Shown in pieces: positions 36,303-44,448 of a stretch of DNA of 49,357 nt. Below the pieces are notes generated by a model that saw only the letters and a program-made list of their open reading frames with translations, did no database searches and had not been told where the DNA came from. Each line of letters begins with the position of its first letter. Within the stretch, counting starts at the first letter, position 1. The DNA comes from Streptomyces sp. Ru71 (GTDB lineage Bacteria; Actinomycetota; Actinomycetes; Streptomycetales; Streptomycetaceae). The position numbers and the translations under genes are program-made. The stretch spans positions 1-49,357 of the forward strand of contig NZ_PQSS01000056.1 of the NCBI RefSeq assembly GCF_002920535.1, read 5' to 3'.

Positions 36303-37921
36303 GGCGCACCGATCCCGGCGGCCCAGGGGTAGTACAGGTAGGAGAAGGAGGCCACCGCTCCGGTGATGCGCTTGTTCATGTACAGGATGACGGGCAGGGA
36401 GGCGATGGGCGTCCAGGGGGCGTCCCGGCTGACCGTGGCCTGGATGGCGCCGACCAGCGCGGCGCGCTCCCGCGGGGCGTAGGCGGCCTGGGCCTGCCGT
36501 ACGGGGCCGTCCACCGCGGCGTAGTCGTCGAAGTTGGAGCGGCCGCCCTTGGTGAAGACCCGGTAGACGTCCAGCGGGTCGGGCATGTTGCCGTACCAGG
36601 TGCTCAGGAAGGCGTCGATGCCCTGCCGGGCCTTGGGGTCGCTGTAGAGGTTGCCGTACTGCTCGACCGGGATCACCTTGATCCTGATGCGGAGCCCGAG
36701 GTCCTCCCCGGCGGCCTTGATGATGCTCGCGGTCTGCTCGTGCACCGCCGAGCTGCCCTGGATGCCGATGGTGAGAGCGTGGGAGGGCGGGCCGGCGTCG
36801 TGCAGGAGCCGCCGGGCGCGGGCCGGATCGGGGCGGGCGCCGGGCAGGGCGTCGTGGGCGCTGCGGAAGACGTCGGGGGAGTAGCCCCAGTAGTCGGCGT
36901 TGGCCAGGGTGCTCTCCGGGGCGGCCGCCCCCTGGAAGATGACCCGGGCGATGCCGGGCCGGTCCAGCGCGGCCGCAAGGGCCTCGCGTACGCGCGGGTC
37001 GGCGTACGGACCGGAGGTGGCGGCGCCGAGCAGGGTCCAGAAGGTGAGGGAGCGGCCGAGGGTGACCGATCCCGTGCGGGAGGCGCGCAGCTGGCTCAGT
37101 CCGGCGGGCGGCAGGTAGAAGTACTGTCCGTCGACCTCACCGGAGCGCAGGGCGTTGACCGCGGTGGTCTCGTCGGCGATGAAGCGGAACACCAGCGACC
37201 GTGAGGTGGCCCGCAGTGTGCGGTCCCAGTAGGTGTCGTTGCGGGTCAGGCGCAGGAAGTCGCCGGGCTTCCAGCCGGCGAACCGGAAGGGGCCGGTGCA
37301 CATCAGTCCGCCCGTGGGGGAGCCGAGGCTCTGGCCGGCCGTGCGCAGGAACGACTTCTCCACCACCGCGCCGGCGGCGGTCGCCATGGCCTGGTTGAAC
37401 AGCACGTCGGGCTGCTTGAGATCGACGGTGACCCGGTACGGGCCGGTCGCCCTGATCGAGGCGACGGTCTGGAAGTAGTCGCTCCACCAGGTGCCCTGGG
37501 CCGGGTCGAGGTGGCGGTTCAGGCTGGCCGCCACGTCGGCGGCGGTCATCGGGTGACCGTCCCAGAACCTGACGTCCTTGCGCAGGGTGTACACCCACCG
37601 GGTGGGCGTGGGGTTCTCGGCCTTCTCGGCCAGCCCGGGGCGGATCTTCAGATCGGGGGTGAGCCGCAGCAGGCTCTCGCACATGTTCGCCAGCGCGGTG
37701 TTCTCCGCGTAGTTGAAGGAGCGGATCGGGTCGAGCGTCTGCGGCTCGTAGGGCAGGTTCCAGGTGATCCGGTCCACGCCGTGGGACGCCGGCGCGGTGG
37801 TGGTGGCGAGGTCGGCCGCCGTGCCGGTCACCTGGTCGCCTCCCGGGGGCACGGTGCTGCACGCCGTCGCCGTGGCGAGCGCGAGGGCGCAGGTGAGCAG
37901 CGCGGGCCGGCGGGGGTTCAC
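36299..37921 (-). CDS. ABC importer solute-binding lipoprotein (SBP family 5)
   Basis: A 540-residue extracytoplasmic binding protein of the peptide/nickel family. Its signal ends in lipobox TACS (Cys21). Family features include ITWNLPYEPQTLDPIRSF, WVYTLRKDVRFWDGHPMTAADVAASL and VDLKQPDVLFNQAMATAAG. GTG 37921 follows AAGGGGGT and overlaps the amidohydrolase stop. The ligand is not evident; coupling to a CodA-like amidohydrolase suggests a nucleobase-like or other cyclic amide compound rather than a plain peptide. Confidence 0.88.
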   Translation of the reverse strand: MNPRRPALLTCALALATATACSTVPPGGDQVTGTAADLATTTAPASHGVDRITWNLPYEPQTLDPIRSFNYAENTALANMCESLLRLTPDLKIRPGLAEKAENPTPTRWVYTLRKDVRFWDGHPMTAADVAASLNRHLDPAQGTWWSDYFQTVASIRATGPYRVTVDLKQPDVLFNQAMATAAGAVVEKSFLRTAGQSLGSPTGGLMCTGPFRFAGWKPGDFLRLTRNDTYWDRTLRATSRSLVFRFIADETTAVNALRSGEVDGQYFYLPPAGLSQLRASRTGSVTLGRSLTFWTLLGAATSGPYADPRVREALAAALDRPGIARVIFQGAAAPESTLANADYWGYSPDVFRSAHDALPGARPDPARARRLLHDAGPPSHALTIGIQGSSAVHEQTASIIKAAGEDLGLRIRIKVIPVEQYGNLYSDPKARQGIDAFLSTWYGNMPDPLDVYRVFTKGGRSNFDDYAAVDGPVRQAQAAYAPRERAALVGAIQATVSRDAPWTPIASLPVILYMNKRITGAVASFSYLYYPWAAGIGAP

Positions 37922-39111
37922 CCGGCACCCCCTTGGAGGCGGCCGTCGCGCGCGACGACGTTCCCGGCCCGCACCACCATGGCCGGCGTGGGGAGGTCGA
38001 CCAGGACCTGGGCGACGGAGTCACCCGGCATCAGCAGGAAGTCGGCGGGGTCGCCGACGCGCAGGCCGGCGCGTTCCAGGCCCAGCACGTCCGCGCCGCC
38101 GTGCGCCGCCACGGCGTAGCACGCCTGAAGCTCCTCGTCCGTACGGGCGTCGGTGCGGTACGCCAGCAGATGGGCCCGCCGGACCATGTCGCCGTCCCCG
38201 AACGGGGTCCAGGCGTCGCGCACACCGTCGGAGCCGACGGCCACCCGCACACCGCGCTCGACCAGCGGCCACAAGGGCACGACGGGTTCGCCGCCCAGCG
38301 CGCACGTGATCACCGCCACGTCCGCGTCGGCCAGCAGGTCCGCGACGCGTTCCAACTCGGCGGCGTCGCAGTCGGACAGGCAGAACGCGTGGCTGATCGT
38401 CACCCTGCCCCGCATGTCCGCCGCCCGGGTGCGGCGGGCGATCTCGGCGATCTGCCGCAGGCCCGCCCGGTCGCGGTCGTGCAGATGGATGTCGATCGGG
38501 GCGCCGGTGCGCTCGGCGATGCCGAACAGCACGTCCAGATGCCCCTCCAGGTCGCCGTCGACGCCGACCGGGTCGAGCCCGCCCACGACGTCGGCGCCCT
38601 CCTTGACGGCCTGCTCCAGCAGGTCGGCGGTGCCGGGCTCGGTGAGCAGACCGAGCTGGGGGAACGCCACCACCTGAAGCTCCATCGCCGGTGCGACGGC
38701 AGCGGCGGCGGCGCGGACGCCGTGCACATGGGTCAGGCCGTGCACCGGTGACACATCGGCGTGCGCGCGCATCGCCCGGGTGCCGCGGCCGGCGGCCCGG
38801 GCGATCAGGGCGCCGGCGCGTTCGCGCACCGAGGCGGCCATCTCGCGCTGGGCGGCGACATCCGCCGCGATCAGCTCGCGCAGACTGCCGGCGGGCTCGC
38901 GGCTCAACCAGGGGCCGCCCCAGGCCGACTTGTCGGGGTGGATGTGCGCGTCCACGGGGGAGGGCAGGGCGAGCGCCCCGCCTCCGTCGACGACGACGCA
39001 GTCGTCAGGGCGGGTGCGGGGATCGACGGCCGCGACACGGCCGTCGGTCACCAGCAGGTCATGGGGATCGCCCCCATGGGGGCGGATGCGCGTGAACAGG
39101 GCGTGGGACAT
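37918..39111 (-). CDS. CodA-like amidohydrolase (cytosine deaminase family)
   Basis: A 397-residue metal-dependent hydrolase. It has the first metal motif HIHPDKS in PSPVDAHIHPDKSAWGG, a second ligand region IDIHLHDRD, ISHAFCLSD and the catalytic Asp region GSDGVRDAWTPFGDGD. These fit the cytosine-deaminase branch. ATG 39111 follows GGGAGG. First gene of the six-gene operon that continues with the Opp-type importer, so the imported compound is probably its substrate. Cytosine, isocytosine or another cyclic amidine are possibilities; I cannot choose. Confidence 0.84.
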   Translation of the reverse strand: MSHALFTRIRPHGGDPHDLLVTDGRVAAVDPRTRPDDCVVVDGGGALALPSPVDAHIHPDKSAWGGPWLSREPAGSLRELIAADVAAQREMAASVRERAGALIARAAGRGTRAMRAHADVSPVHGLTHVHGVRAAAAAVAPAMELQVVAFPQLGLLTEPGTADLLEQAVKEGADVVGGLDPVGVDGDLEGHLDVLFGIAERTGAPIDIHLHDRDRAGLRQIAEIARRTRAADMRGRVTISHAFCLSDCDAAELERVADLLADADVAVITCALGGEPVVPLWPLVERGVRVAVGSDGVRDAWTPFGDGDMVRRAHLLAYRTDARTDEELQACYAVAAHGGADVLGLERAGLRVGDPADFLLMPGDSVAQVLVDLPTPAMVVRAGNVVARDGRLQGGAG

Positions 39112-39144
39112 GCCAGCGCCTCCCTTCGAGTCGGGTCAAAGGGC

Positions 39145-39168
39145 TGGCTCTCCGTCGCCGGAGAGCCA
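39145..39168. promoter_or_regulatory. Hairpin in the amidohydrolase-gntR divergent spacer
   Basis: A perfect 10-bp inverted repeat TGGCTCTCCG (39145-39154) / CGGAGAGCCA (39159-39168) with a 4-base loop, 33 bases upstream of the amidohydrolase start. It may be a leader hairpin or a protein site. Confidence 0.4.
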
Positions 39169-39179
39169 TATGGTTATCA

Positions 39180-39194
39180 AGTCATCAGATGACT
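39180..39194. promoter_or_regulatory. Perfect palindrome AGTCATC-A-GATGACT, likely GntR operator
   Basis: A 15-bp palindrome 15 bases before the gntR start and 68 bases before the divergent amidohydrolase start. It is well placed for one regulator to control both directions. It is AT-richer than its surroundings. Confidence 0.65.
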
Positions 39195-39209
39195 GGGAAG
39201 AGGGGACGC

Positions 39210-39875
39210 ATGAAACCGGTAGGACGGGTGTCGATCGTCGACACGGTGATCAACGAGCTGCGCGCGGAACTCGCCCGGGGTACCTGGCAGGTCGGAGACC
39301 GCATCCCACCGGAGGGCAAGCTCGCCGAGACCCTCGGCGTCAGCCGGCTCTCCGTCCGCGAGGCCGTCCGGGTCCTGGTCCACGCCGGACTGCTCACCAC
39401 CCGGCAGGGCGACGGCACCTACGTCACCGCCACCGACGAGGGCCAGGTGGCGCTGCGCCGGCACTTCGACCGGGCGAGGACGGCGGACATCCTCGCCGTC
39501 CGGCGCGGCCTGGACGTGGTCGCCGCACGACTCGCCGCCACCCAGCGCACGGACGACGACCTGGCCGCGCTGCGCGAGGCCATGGAACGCCGGGAGGCCG
39601 CGGGCCGGGCCGGGGACCTGGACGCCTTCACCGACGCCGACGTCGACTTCCATCTCAGGATCGCCGAGGCCTCCCACAACCCGCTGCTCAGCGACCTCTA
39701 CCGGAACATGAGCGACGCCCTGTGGGAGACCGTCAAGGCCAACCAGTGCATGGACGACGCCGGCGACGACCCCTTCCACACCTCGCTGTTCGAAGCCGTA
39801 CGGGCCGGTGACCCGGTGGCCGCGACCGCCGCGGTGCTCGGCATCCTGGACGACTACCCGGAGGCACAGGAGTGA
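39210..39875 (+). CDS. FadR-subfamily GntR transcriptional regulator
   Basis: A 221-residue regulator. The N-terminal winged helix (about 5-70) has LPPEGKLAETLGVSRLSVREAVRVL-like features and GLLTTRQGDGTYV. The C-terminal FCD ligand domain contains DVDFHLRIAEASHNPLLSDLY with metal-binding-type His/Asp residues. ATG 39210 follows AGAGGGG; an in-frame ATG at 39189 lies inside the palindrome. It overlaps the following deaminase gene by 4 bases and is divergent from the amidohydrolase/importer operon, so it probably represses both. Confidence 0.9.
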   Translation: MKPVGRVSIVDTVINELRAELARGTWQVGDRIPPEGKLAETLGVSRLSVREAVRVLVHAGLLTTRQGDGTYVTATDEGQVALRRHFDRARTADILAVRRGLDVVAARLAATQRTDDDLAALREAMERREAAGRAGDLDAFTDADVDFHLRIAEASHNPLLSDLYRNMSDALWETVKANQCMDDAGDDPFHTSLFEAVRAGDPVAATAAVLGILDDYPEAQE

Positions 39876-41254
39876 CGACCGCCGACCTGCTCATCCGCGA
39901 CGCCGACCTCGTCGTCACCCTGGACGAGGACCTGGGCGACCTGCCCGGCGGCTGGGTCGCCGTCACCGGCGGCCTGATCAGCGCGACCGGGGCCGCGACC
40001 GACCGGCCGCCCACCGCCCGCCGGGTCGTCGACGCCCGCGGATGCCTGGTCACACCCGGACTGGTCAACTCCCACCAGCACCTGTACCAGAACCTCACCC
40101 GCTCCGGCGACCGGCCGGACCTGGACGGCAGCCTGGAGTCCTGGTTCTGGCACTACTTCACCCTGTGGTCACGCCTGGACGAGGAGGCCGTCCGGCTGTC
40201 CACCGCGATCGGCATGGCCGAACTCGCCTGCTCCGGATGCACCACGACCGTCGACCACCTCTACCTCCACCCGCGCCCCGCTCTCGTCGACGCCCAGATC
40301 GACGAAGCCGCCCGGATCGGCATGCGGTTCACCGCCGTCCGCGGCACCATGACCATGGGCGAACGGGACGGCGGCATCTGCCCCGACCACCTCGCCGAGG
40401 ACGAGGACGCCTTCCTCGCCGACTGCGAGCGGCTCGTCGCCCGCCACCACGACCCCGCGCCGTCCTCGACGGTCCGCGTCGCCCTCGGCCCCACCAACCT
40501 GCTCAGCTGCACCCCCACCACCATGACCAGGACGGCCGAGCTCGCCGAACGCCTCGGCGTCCGGCTGCACACCCATGTCGCCGACGACCCCGAGGAACAC
40601 GCCTTCGTCACCGCCCGCTACCGGCGCCGCCCGCTGGAAGTCCTCGACGACCTCGGCTGGCTCACCGACCGCACCTGGCTGGCACACGTCGTCTACCCCT
40701 CCACCGCCGAGACGGCCCTGCTCGCCGGACGCGGCGTGGGCGTCGCGCACTGCCCGAGCTCCACCGTCATCGGCGGCGGACTCCCCGGCGGCCCCACCCC
40801 CGTACGCGAGATGCTCGACGCCGGCGTCGCCGTCGGCATCGGCTGCGACGGCGCCACCGCCGCCGACCACCAGTCCCTGTGGCTGGAGACCAAGACAGCC
40901 ATGCTGCTGGCACGCCTGCGCGGTGGCACGGCCGACGCGATGCCGGCCCGCGACGCCCTGTGGATGGCCACCCGCGGCGGAGCCCGGGCCATCGGCCGCG
41001 AGGGCGAGATCGGCGTGCTGCGCCACGGCGCCTGCGGGGACCTCGCCGTATGGCGCATGGACACCCTCCCCTACGCCGGAGCCCTGGGCGACCCGGTCAC
41101 CGCCCTCCTGCACGGCGGCCCCACCGGGGCGTGGCACACCGTCGTCGGCGGACGCTTCCTCGTCGAGAACGGCGAACCCCGCATCCCGGGCCTCCGGGAG
41201 ACACTCCGTCACCACCGCGACGCCGCCCGCCGGATCCAGCACCGGCCCGTTTGA
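39872..41254 (+). CDS. Amidohydrolase of the 8-oxoguanine deaminase / SAH deaminase family
   Basis: A 460-residue metal-dependent deaminase. The N-terminal metal motif is TPGLVNSHQHLYQNLTR. Further ligands lie in RLHTHVADDPEEHAF (His, Glu), WLAHVVYPSTAE, VAHCPSSTVIGGG and the Asp of GIGCDGATAADH. The lineage resembles 8-oxoguanine deaminases; S-adenosylhomocysteine or guanine-type substrates are alternatives. GTG overlaps the gntR stop (GTGA). With the CodA-like enzyme and the importer across the divergent promoter it suggests salvage or catabolism of a purine- or pyrimidine-like base. Confidence 0.82.
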   Translation: MTTADLLIRDADLVVTLDEDLGDLPGGWVAVTGGLISATGAATDRPPTARRVVDARGCLVTPGLVNSHQHLYQNLTRSGDRPDLDGSLESWFWHYFTLWSRLDEEAVRLSTAIGMAELACSGCTTTVDHLYLHPRPALVDAQIDEAARIGMRFTAVRGTMTMGERDGGICPDHLAEDEDAFLADCERLVARHHDPAPSSTVRVALGPTNLLSCTPTTMTRTAELAERLGVRLHTHVADDPEEHAFVTARYRRRPLEVLDDLGWLTDRTWLAHVVYPSTAETALLAGRGVGVAHCPSSTVIGGGLPGGPTPVREMLDAGVAVGIGCDGATAADHQSLWLETKTAMLLARLRGGTADAMPARDALWMATRGGARAIGREGEIGVLRHGACGDLAVWRMDTLPYAGALGDPVTALLHGGPTGAWHTVVGGRFLVENGEPRIPGLRETLRHHRDAARRIQHRPV

Positions 41255-41407
41255 CCGGCCTCTGACCTGTCCGAGGCAGTTCCCCGACGAAGAGGGAGCA
41301 GAGCTGCGGAACCTCACACAGACCTGTGGCGGCGGTGCTTGAACGGCCATCCCGCCCCAAGGATGCTGATACGCGAGATCCGCGCGACCTACAGGGAGTG
41401 GAGAGCC

Positions 41408-42370
41408 GTGGCCGTCGACAAGGGCCTGACCGCCGAGGCCATCGCGGCCCCACCCACCCTCGGCACACCGCCGGCCGCCCCCGTCTCCCCGGGCGTGCGC
41501 CGCATCACGGTGGCGGCGGGTCCCCTCACCCTCTCCGGGCTGCAGAGCGATCCACCCGACGGCCCGCCGCGTGCGCTCGTCGTCGCCCTGCACGGAGGAG
41601 GCATGAGCGCGGGCTACTTCGACGGTCAGGCCCACCCGGACCTGTCCCTGCTGACCCTCGGCGCACACCTCGGCTACCGGGTCGTCGCCCTGGACCGCCC
41701 CGGCTACGGCGCGTCCGCTGCCCAGCTGCCCGCCGGCCGGACCCTCGCCGAGCAGGCGGCCGACGTCGCCGCCGCCGTACGGCAGCTGGCCTCCGCCGAA
41801 GGGGCGGGCGGTGGCGTGCTGCTGCTCGCCCACTCCTTCGCCGGCAAGCTCGCCTTCCTGCTCGCGGCCGAACACGCCCCGGACGACCTGCTGGGGCTGG
41901 ACGTCTCCGGATGCGGCACCCGGCTCGCGGTACCGCCGGAGCAGGTGCGGCAGGGCCGAAGCGTACGGCGGCTCAACTGGGGGCCGCTGAGCCTGTATCC
42001 GTCCGGCACCTTCCAGGCCAGCGCGACGGTCGTGGCGCCGATGCCGGAGCGCGAGGTGGACTCCGTCGGCGCCTGGGAGCGGCTGTCCGCCGAGATGCTG
42101 CCGGGGGTCCGGGTGCCCGTACGGCTGACCTTCGCCGAGCACGAGGCGTGGTGGCGGCACGGTGACGAGGACGTCGCCGACGTCGTCGGCCGGCTGGCCG
42201 CCGCGCCGCGCGTGGTCGTGGACCGGATGCCGGGCGCCGGGCACAACATCAGCCTCGGCTGGGCCGCACGCACGTACCACCTGCGGGTCTTCGCGTTCGT
42301 CGAGGAGTGTCTGCGGGGGCCGGGCCGCCCGGCCGCGTCCCACGTTCCCGTCACGGACGCGGGCCCGTGA
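41408..42370 (+). CDS. Alpha/beta-hydrolase fold protein
   Basis: About 320 residues. The oxyanion-loop HGGGMSAGYFDGQ, strand VVALDRPGYGAS, a nucleophile-elbow-like AHSFAG and a terminal His in PGAGHNIS mark an alpha/beta hydrolase; the elbow has Ala where GxSxG has Gly. The start is uncertain: GTG 41408 has GGGAG 9 bases upstream, while ATG 41363 or TTG 41339 would extend it. Its stop overlaps the exporter gene by 4 bases. Substrate unknown; the company of an EntS-like exporter and a phosphopantetheinyl transferase recalls a type II thioesterase or siderophore-esterase role, which is only a guess. The 150 bases before it show no clear promoter. Confidence 0.78.
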   Translation: MAVDKGLTAEAIAAPPTLGTPPAAPVSPGVRRITVAAGPLTLSGLQSDPPDGPPRALVVALHGGGMSAGYFDGQAHPDLSLLTLGAHLGYRVVALDRPGYGASAAQLPAGRTLAEQAADVAAAVRQLASAEGAGGGVLLLAHSFAGKLAFLLAAEHAPDDLLGLDVSGCGTRLAVPPEQVRQGRSVRRLNWGPLSLYPSGTFQASATVVAPMPEREVDSVGAWERLSAEMLPGVRVPVRLTFAEHEAWWRHGDEDVADVVGRLAAAPRVVVDRMPGAGHNISLGWAARTYHLRVFAFVEECLRGPGRPAASHVPVTDAGP

Positions 42371-43725
42371 CGGGACACGTCCGGGAGGCGTTCCGCGCGC
42401 TGCGCGTACGCAACTTCCGGCTCTTCGCCGCCGGTCAGATCGTGTCGGTGGCGGGCACCTGGATGATGGTCGTCGCCCAGGACTGGCTCGTCCTCGGCCT
42501 GACGGGCGATTCCGGCCCCGCGCTCGCCACCGTCACGGCCCTGCAGTTCATACCCCTGCTGCTGTTCACGCTCCACGGCGGGCGGCTCGCCGACCGGCAC
42601 GACAAGCGCGCGCTCCTGACCGCCGCGAACCTCGCCTCGGGCACCCTCGCCCTGCTGCTCGCGCTGCTCGTGTTCACGGACACGGTCCGCCTGTGGCACG
42701 TCTACGCGTTCGCCCTCGGCCTCGGCATGGCGAACTCCGTGGAGGTGCCCACCAGGATGGCCTTCGTCAGCGAACTGGTCGGCCCGCAGCTGCTGCCGAA
42801 CGCCTCGGCCCTCAGCGCCGCCTACTTCAACGCCGCCCGGGTCGTCGGCCCCGCCCTGTCCGGCCTGCTCATCACCGCCGCCGGCACCGGCTGGACGATG
42901 CTCGTCAACGCCGCCAGCTACGGCGCCACCGTGGCGGGGCTGCGCCTGATACGCCCCGCCGAACTGCACCGGGCGCCGCGGGACACGACCCGGGCCCGGG
43001 TTCTCGACGGACTGCGTCACACGGCCCGCCGAGGGGATCTGACGGTGCCGATGGCGCTGGTCGGGGCGGTCGGGCTGTTCGGGATGAACTTCCAGCTGAC
43101 GCTGCCCCTGCTGGCGAAGTCGGTGTTCCACTCCGACGCCTCCTCCTTCGGCCTGCTGACGACCGCGTTCGCGTCCGGCTCACTGGCGGCGGCGTTCGTG
43201 ACAACCGCCCGCCGCGGGCGGCCCGCCGCCCGTGTGGTGACCGGGTCGGCCATCGCCTTCGGGGCCGTGGAGGCGGCCGTCGGCCGGGCGCCGTCGTACG
43301 CGGCGGCGGTGGCGCTGCTCTTCCTCACCGGATTCACCGCGATCTACTTCGCCCAGGCGGCGAACCACTACATCCAGCTCGGCAGCGATCCGCGCTACCG
43401 CGGCCGGGTGCTGGCGCTCTACACCCTCATCCTGCAGGGCTCCACCCCGCTCGGCGCCGTGCTCGTCGGCGCGCTCACCGACCGCTGGGGCGTGCGGTCC
43501 GCGCTGCTCACCGGCGGGCTGGTCTCGCTGGCCGCGGGCTGCGCCGCGGCGCTCGCACACCGGCGCTGCGCCCGGCGCGCGACGCACGGCGGTGAGATCC
43601 GGTCGGCGGAAGGTCATGAGGCACAGGGCGGGGCGGGAGCCCCAGGCCGGCGGGAAGCCCACGGCGGGCCGGGAGCCCAGGGCGGTCAGGAGGCCCACGG
43701 CGCCCAGGAGGACGTACGCCCATGA
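42367..43725 (+). CDS. MFS exporter, EntS-like (MFS_3)
   Basis: A 452-residue multi-helix transporter. REAFRALRVRNFRLFAAGQIVSV is the usual N-terminus of this group, followed by loop motif GGRLADRHDKRALL. Family members such as EntS export siderophores, others drugs. GTG 42367 overlaps the hydrolase stop; its own stop overlaps the PPTase start (ATGA). The last 35-40 residues form a polar Gly/Ala/His/Glu-rich tail with repeated EAHG units, not a usual part of the family. Confidence 0.86.
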   Translation: MTGHVREAFRALRVRNFRLFAAGQIVSVAGTWMMVVAQDWLVLGLTGDSGPALATVTALQFIPLLLFTLHGGRLADRHDKRALLTAANLASGTLALLLALLVFTDTVRLWHVYAFALGLGMANSVEVPTRMAFVSELVGPQLLPNASALSAAYFNAARVVGPALSGLLITAAGTGWTMLVNAASYGATVAGLRLIRPAELHRAPRDTTRARVLDGLRHTARRGDLTVPMALVGAVGLFGMNFQLTLPLLAKSVFHSDASSFGLLTTAFASGSLAAAFVTTARRGRPAARVVTGSAIAFGAVEAAVGRAPSYAAAVALLFLTGFTAIYFAQAANHYIQLGSDPRYRGRVLALYTLILQGSTPLGAVLVGALTDRWGVRSALLTGGLVSLAAGCAAALAHRRCARRATHGGEIRSAEGHEAQGGAGAPGRREAHGGPGAQGGQEAHGAQEDVRP

Positions 43726-44435
43726 CCCGGCGGACCAGCGTTCCGGGCGAGGCAGCCGTCGACCTGTGGCTGCTGCGCACCCCGGACCTCGACGAGGACG
43801 CCCTGGCCCGGGCGTGGCGGCTGCTGGACGACACCGAACGACGGCGTGCGGCCACCTTCGCGACCCCGCGCGGCCGTGCCCGGTACGTGGCGGCCCACCT
43901 CGCCCTGCGGCGCGTGCTCGCCGGCTACACCGGGGTGCCGGCCGAGGCGCTGCGGCTGGGCCGGGCGGGAGCGGTGGGCGAGGGCTCGCGGCCCAGGGGG
44001 CGTCCGGTGCTGTGCGATGCCCCGGCTCCGGTGCACTTCTCCCTCTCCCACAGCCACGGCGTGGTCGCGGTCGCGGTGGCGGCCACGGAGGTCGGCGCCG
44101 ACGTGCAACGGGTCTGCTCCCTCGGCACGGTCGAGGCCTGCCTGGCGCGGCTGCACCCGCGCGAGCGTGCCGAGCTGTGCCAGGTCGCCGAGGCGGACCG
44201 GGCACGGGCCTTCTCCCGGCTGTGGTCCCGCAAGGAGGCGTACCTCAAGGCCCTCGGCACCGGGCTGTCCCGGGGCCTCGCCGCCGACTATCTGGGCGAG
44301 GCCGACACCGGGGCGCACCCGGCGGGGTGGAGCGTACGCGACGCCCCCGCCCCGCCCGGCTACGCGGCCGCGACCGCGCTGCGCGGGCTCACCCCGCACA
44401 CGGTGACGGTGCGTCAACTACCGGACGTCTCATAG
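43722..44435 (+). CDS. Sfp-type 4'-phosphopantetheinyl transferase
   Basis: A 237-residue PPTase that loads carrier proteins of NRPS/PKS or fatty-acid systems with phosphopantetheine. The motifs are FSLSHSHGVVAVAV, GADVQRV and FSRLWSRKEAYLKALGTGL. In the metal motif GxDxE the last acid is Gln here, a variant seen in some relatives. ATG 43722 overlaps the exporter stop. No carrier protein or synthetase gene is in the window, so its partner must lie elsewhere. It converges with the next ABC operon, 13 bases apart. Confidence 0.9.
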   Translation: MTRRTSVPGEAAVDLWLLRTPDLDEDALARAWRLLDDTERRRAATFATPRGRARYVAAHLALRRVLAGYTGVPAEALRLGRAGAVGEGSRPRGRPVLCDAPAPVHFSLSHSHGVVAVAVAATEVGADVQRVCSLGTVEACLARLHPRERAELCQVAEADRARAFSRLWSRKEAYLKALGTGLSRGLAADYLGEADTGAHPAGWSVRDAPAPPGYAAATALRGLTPHTVTVRQLPDVS

Positions 44436-44448
44436 GGAGCCGGGCAGT

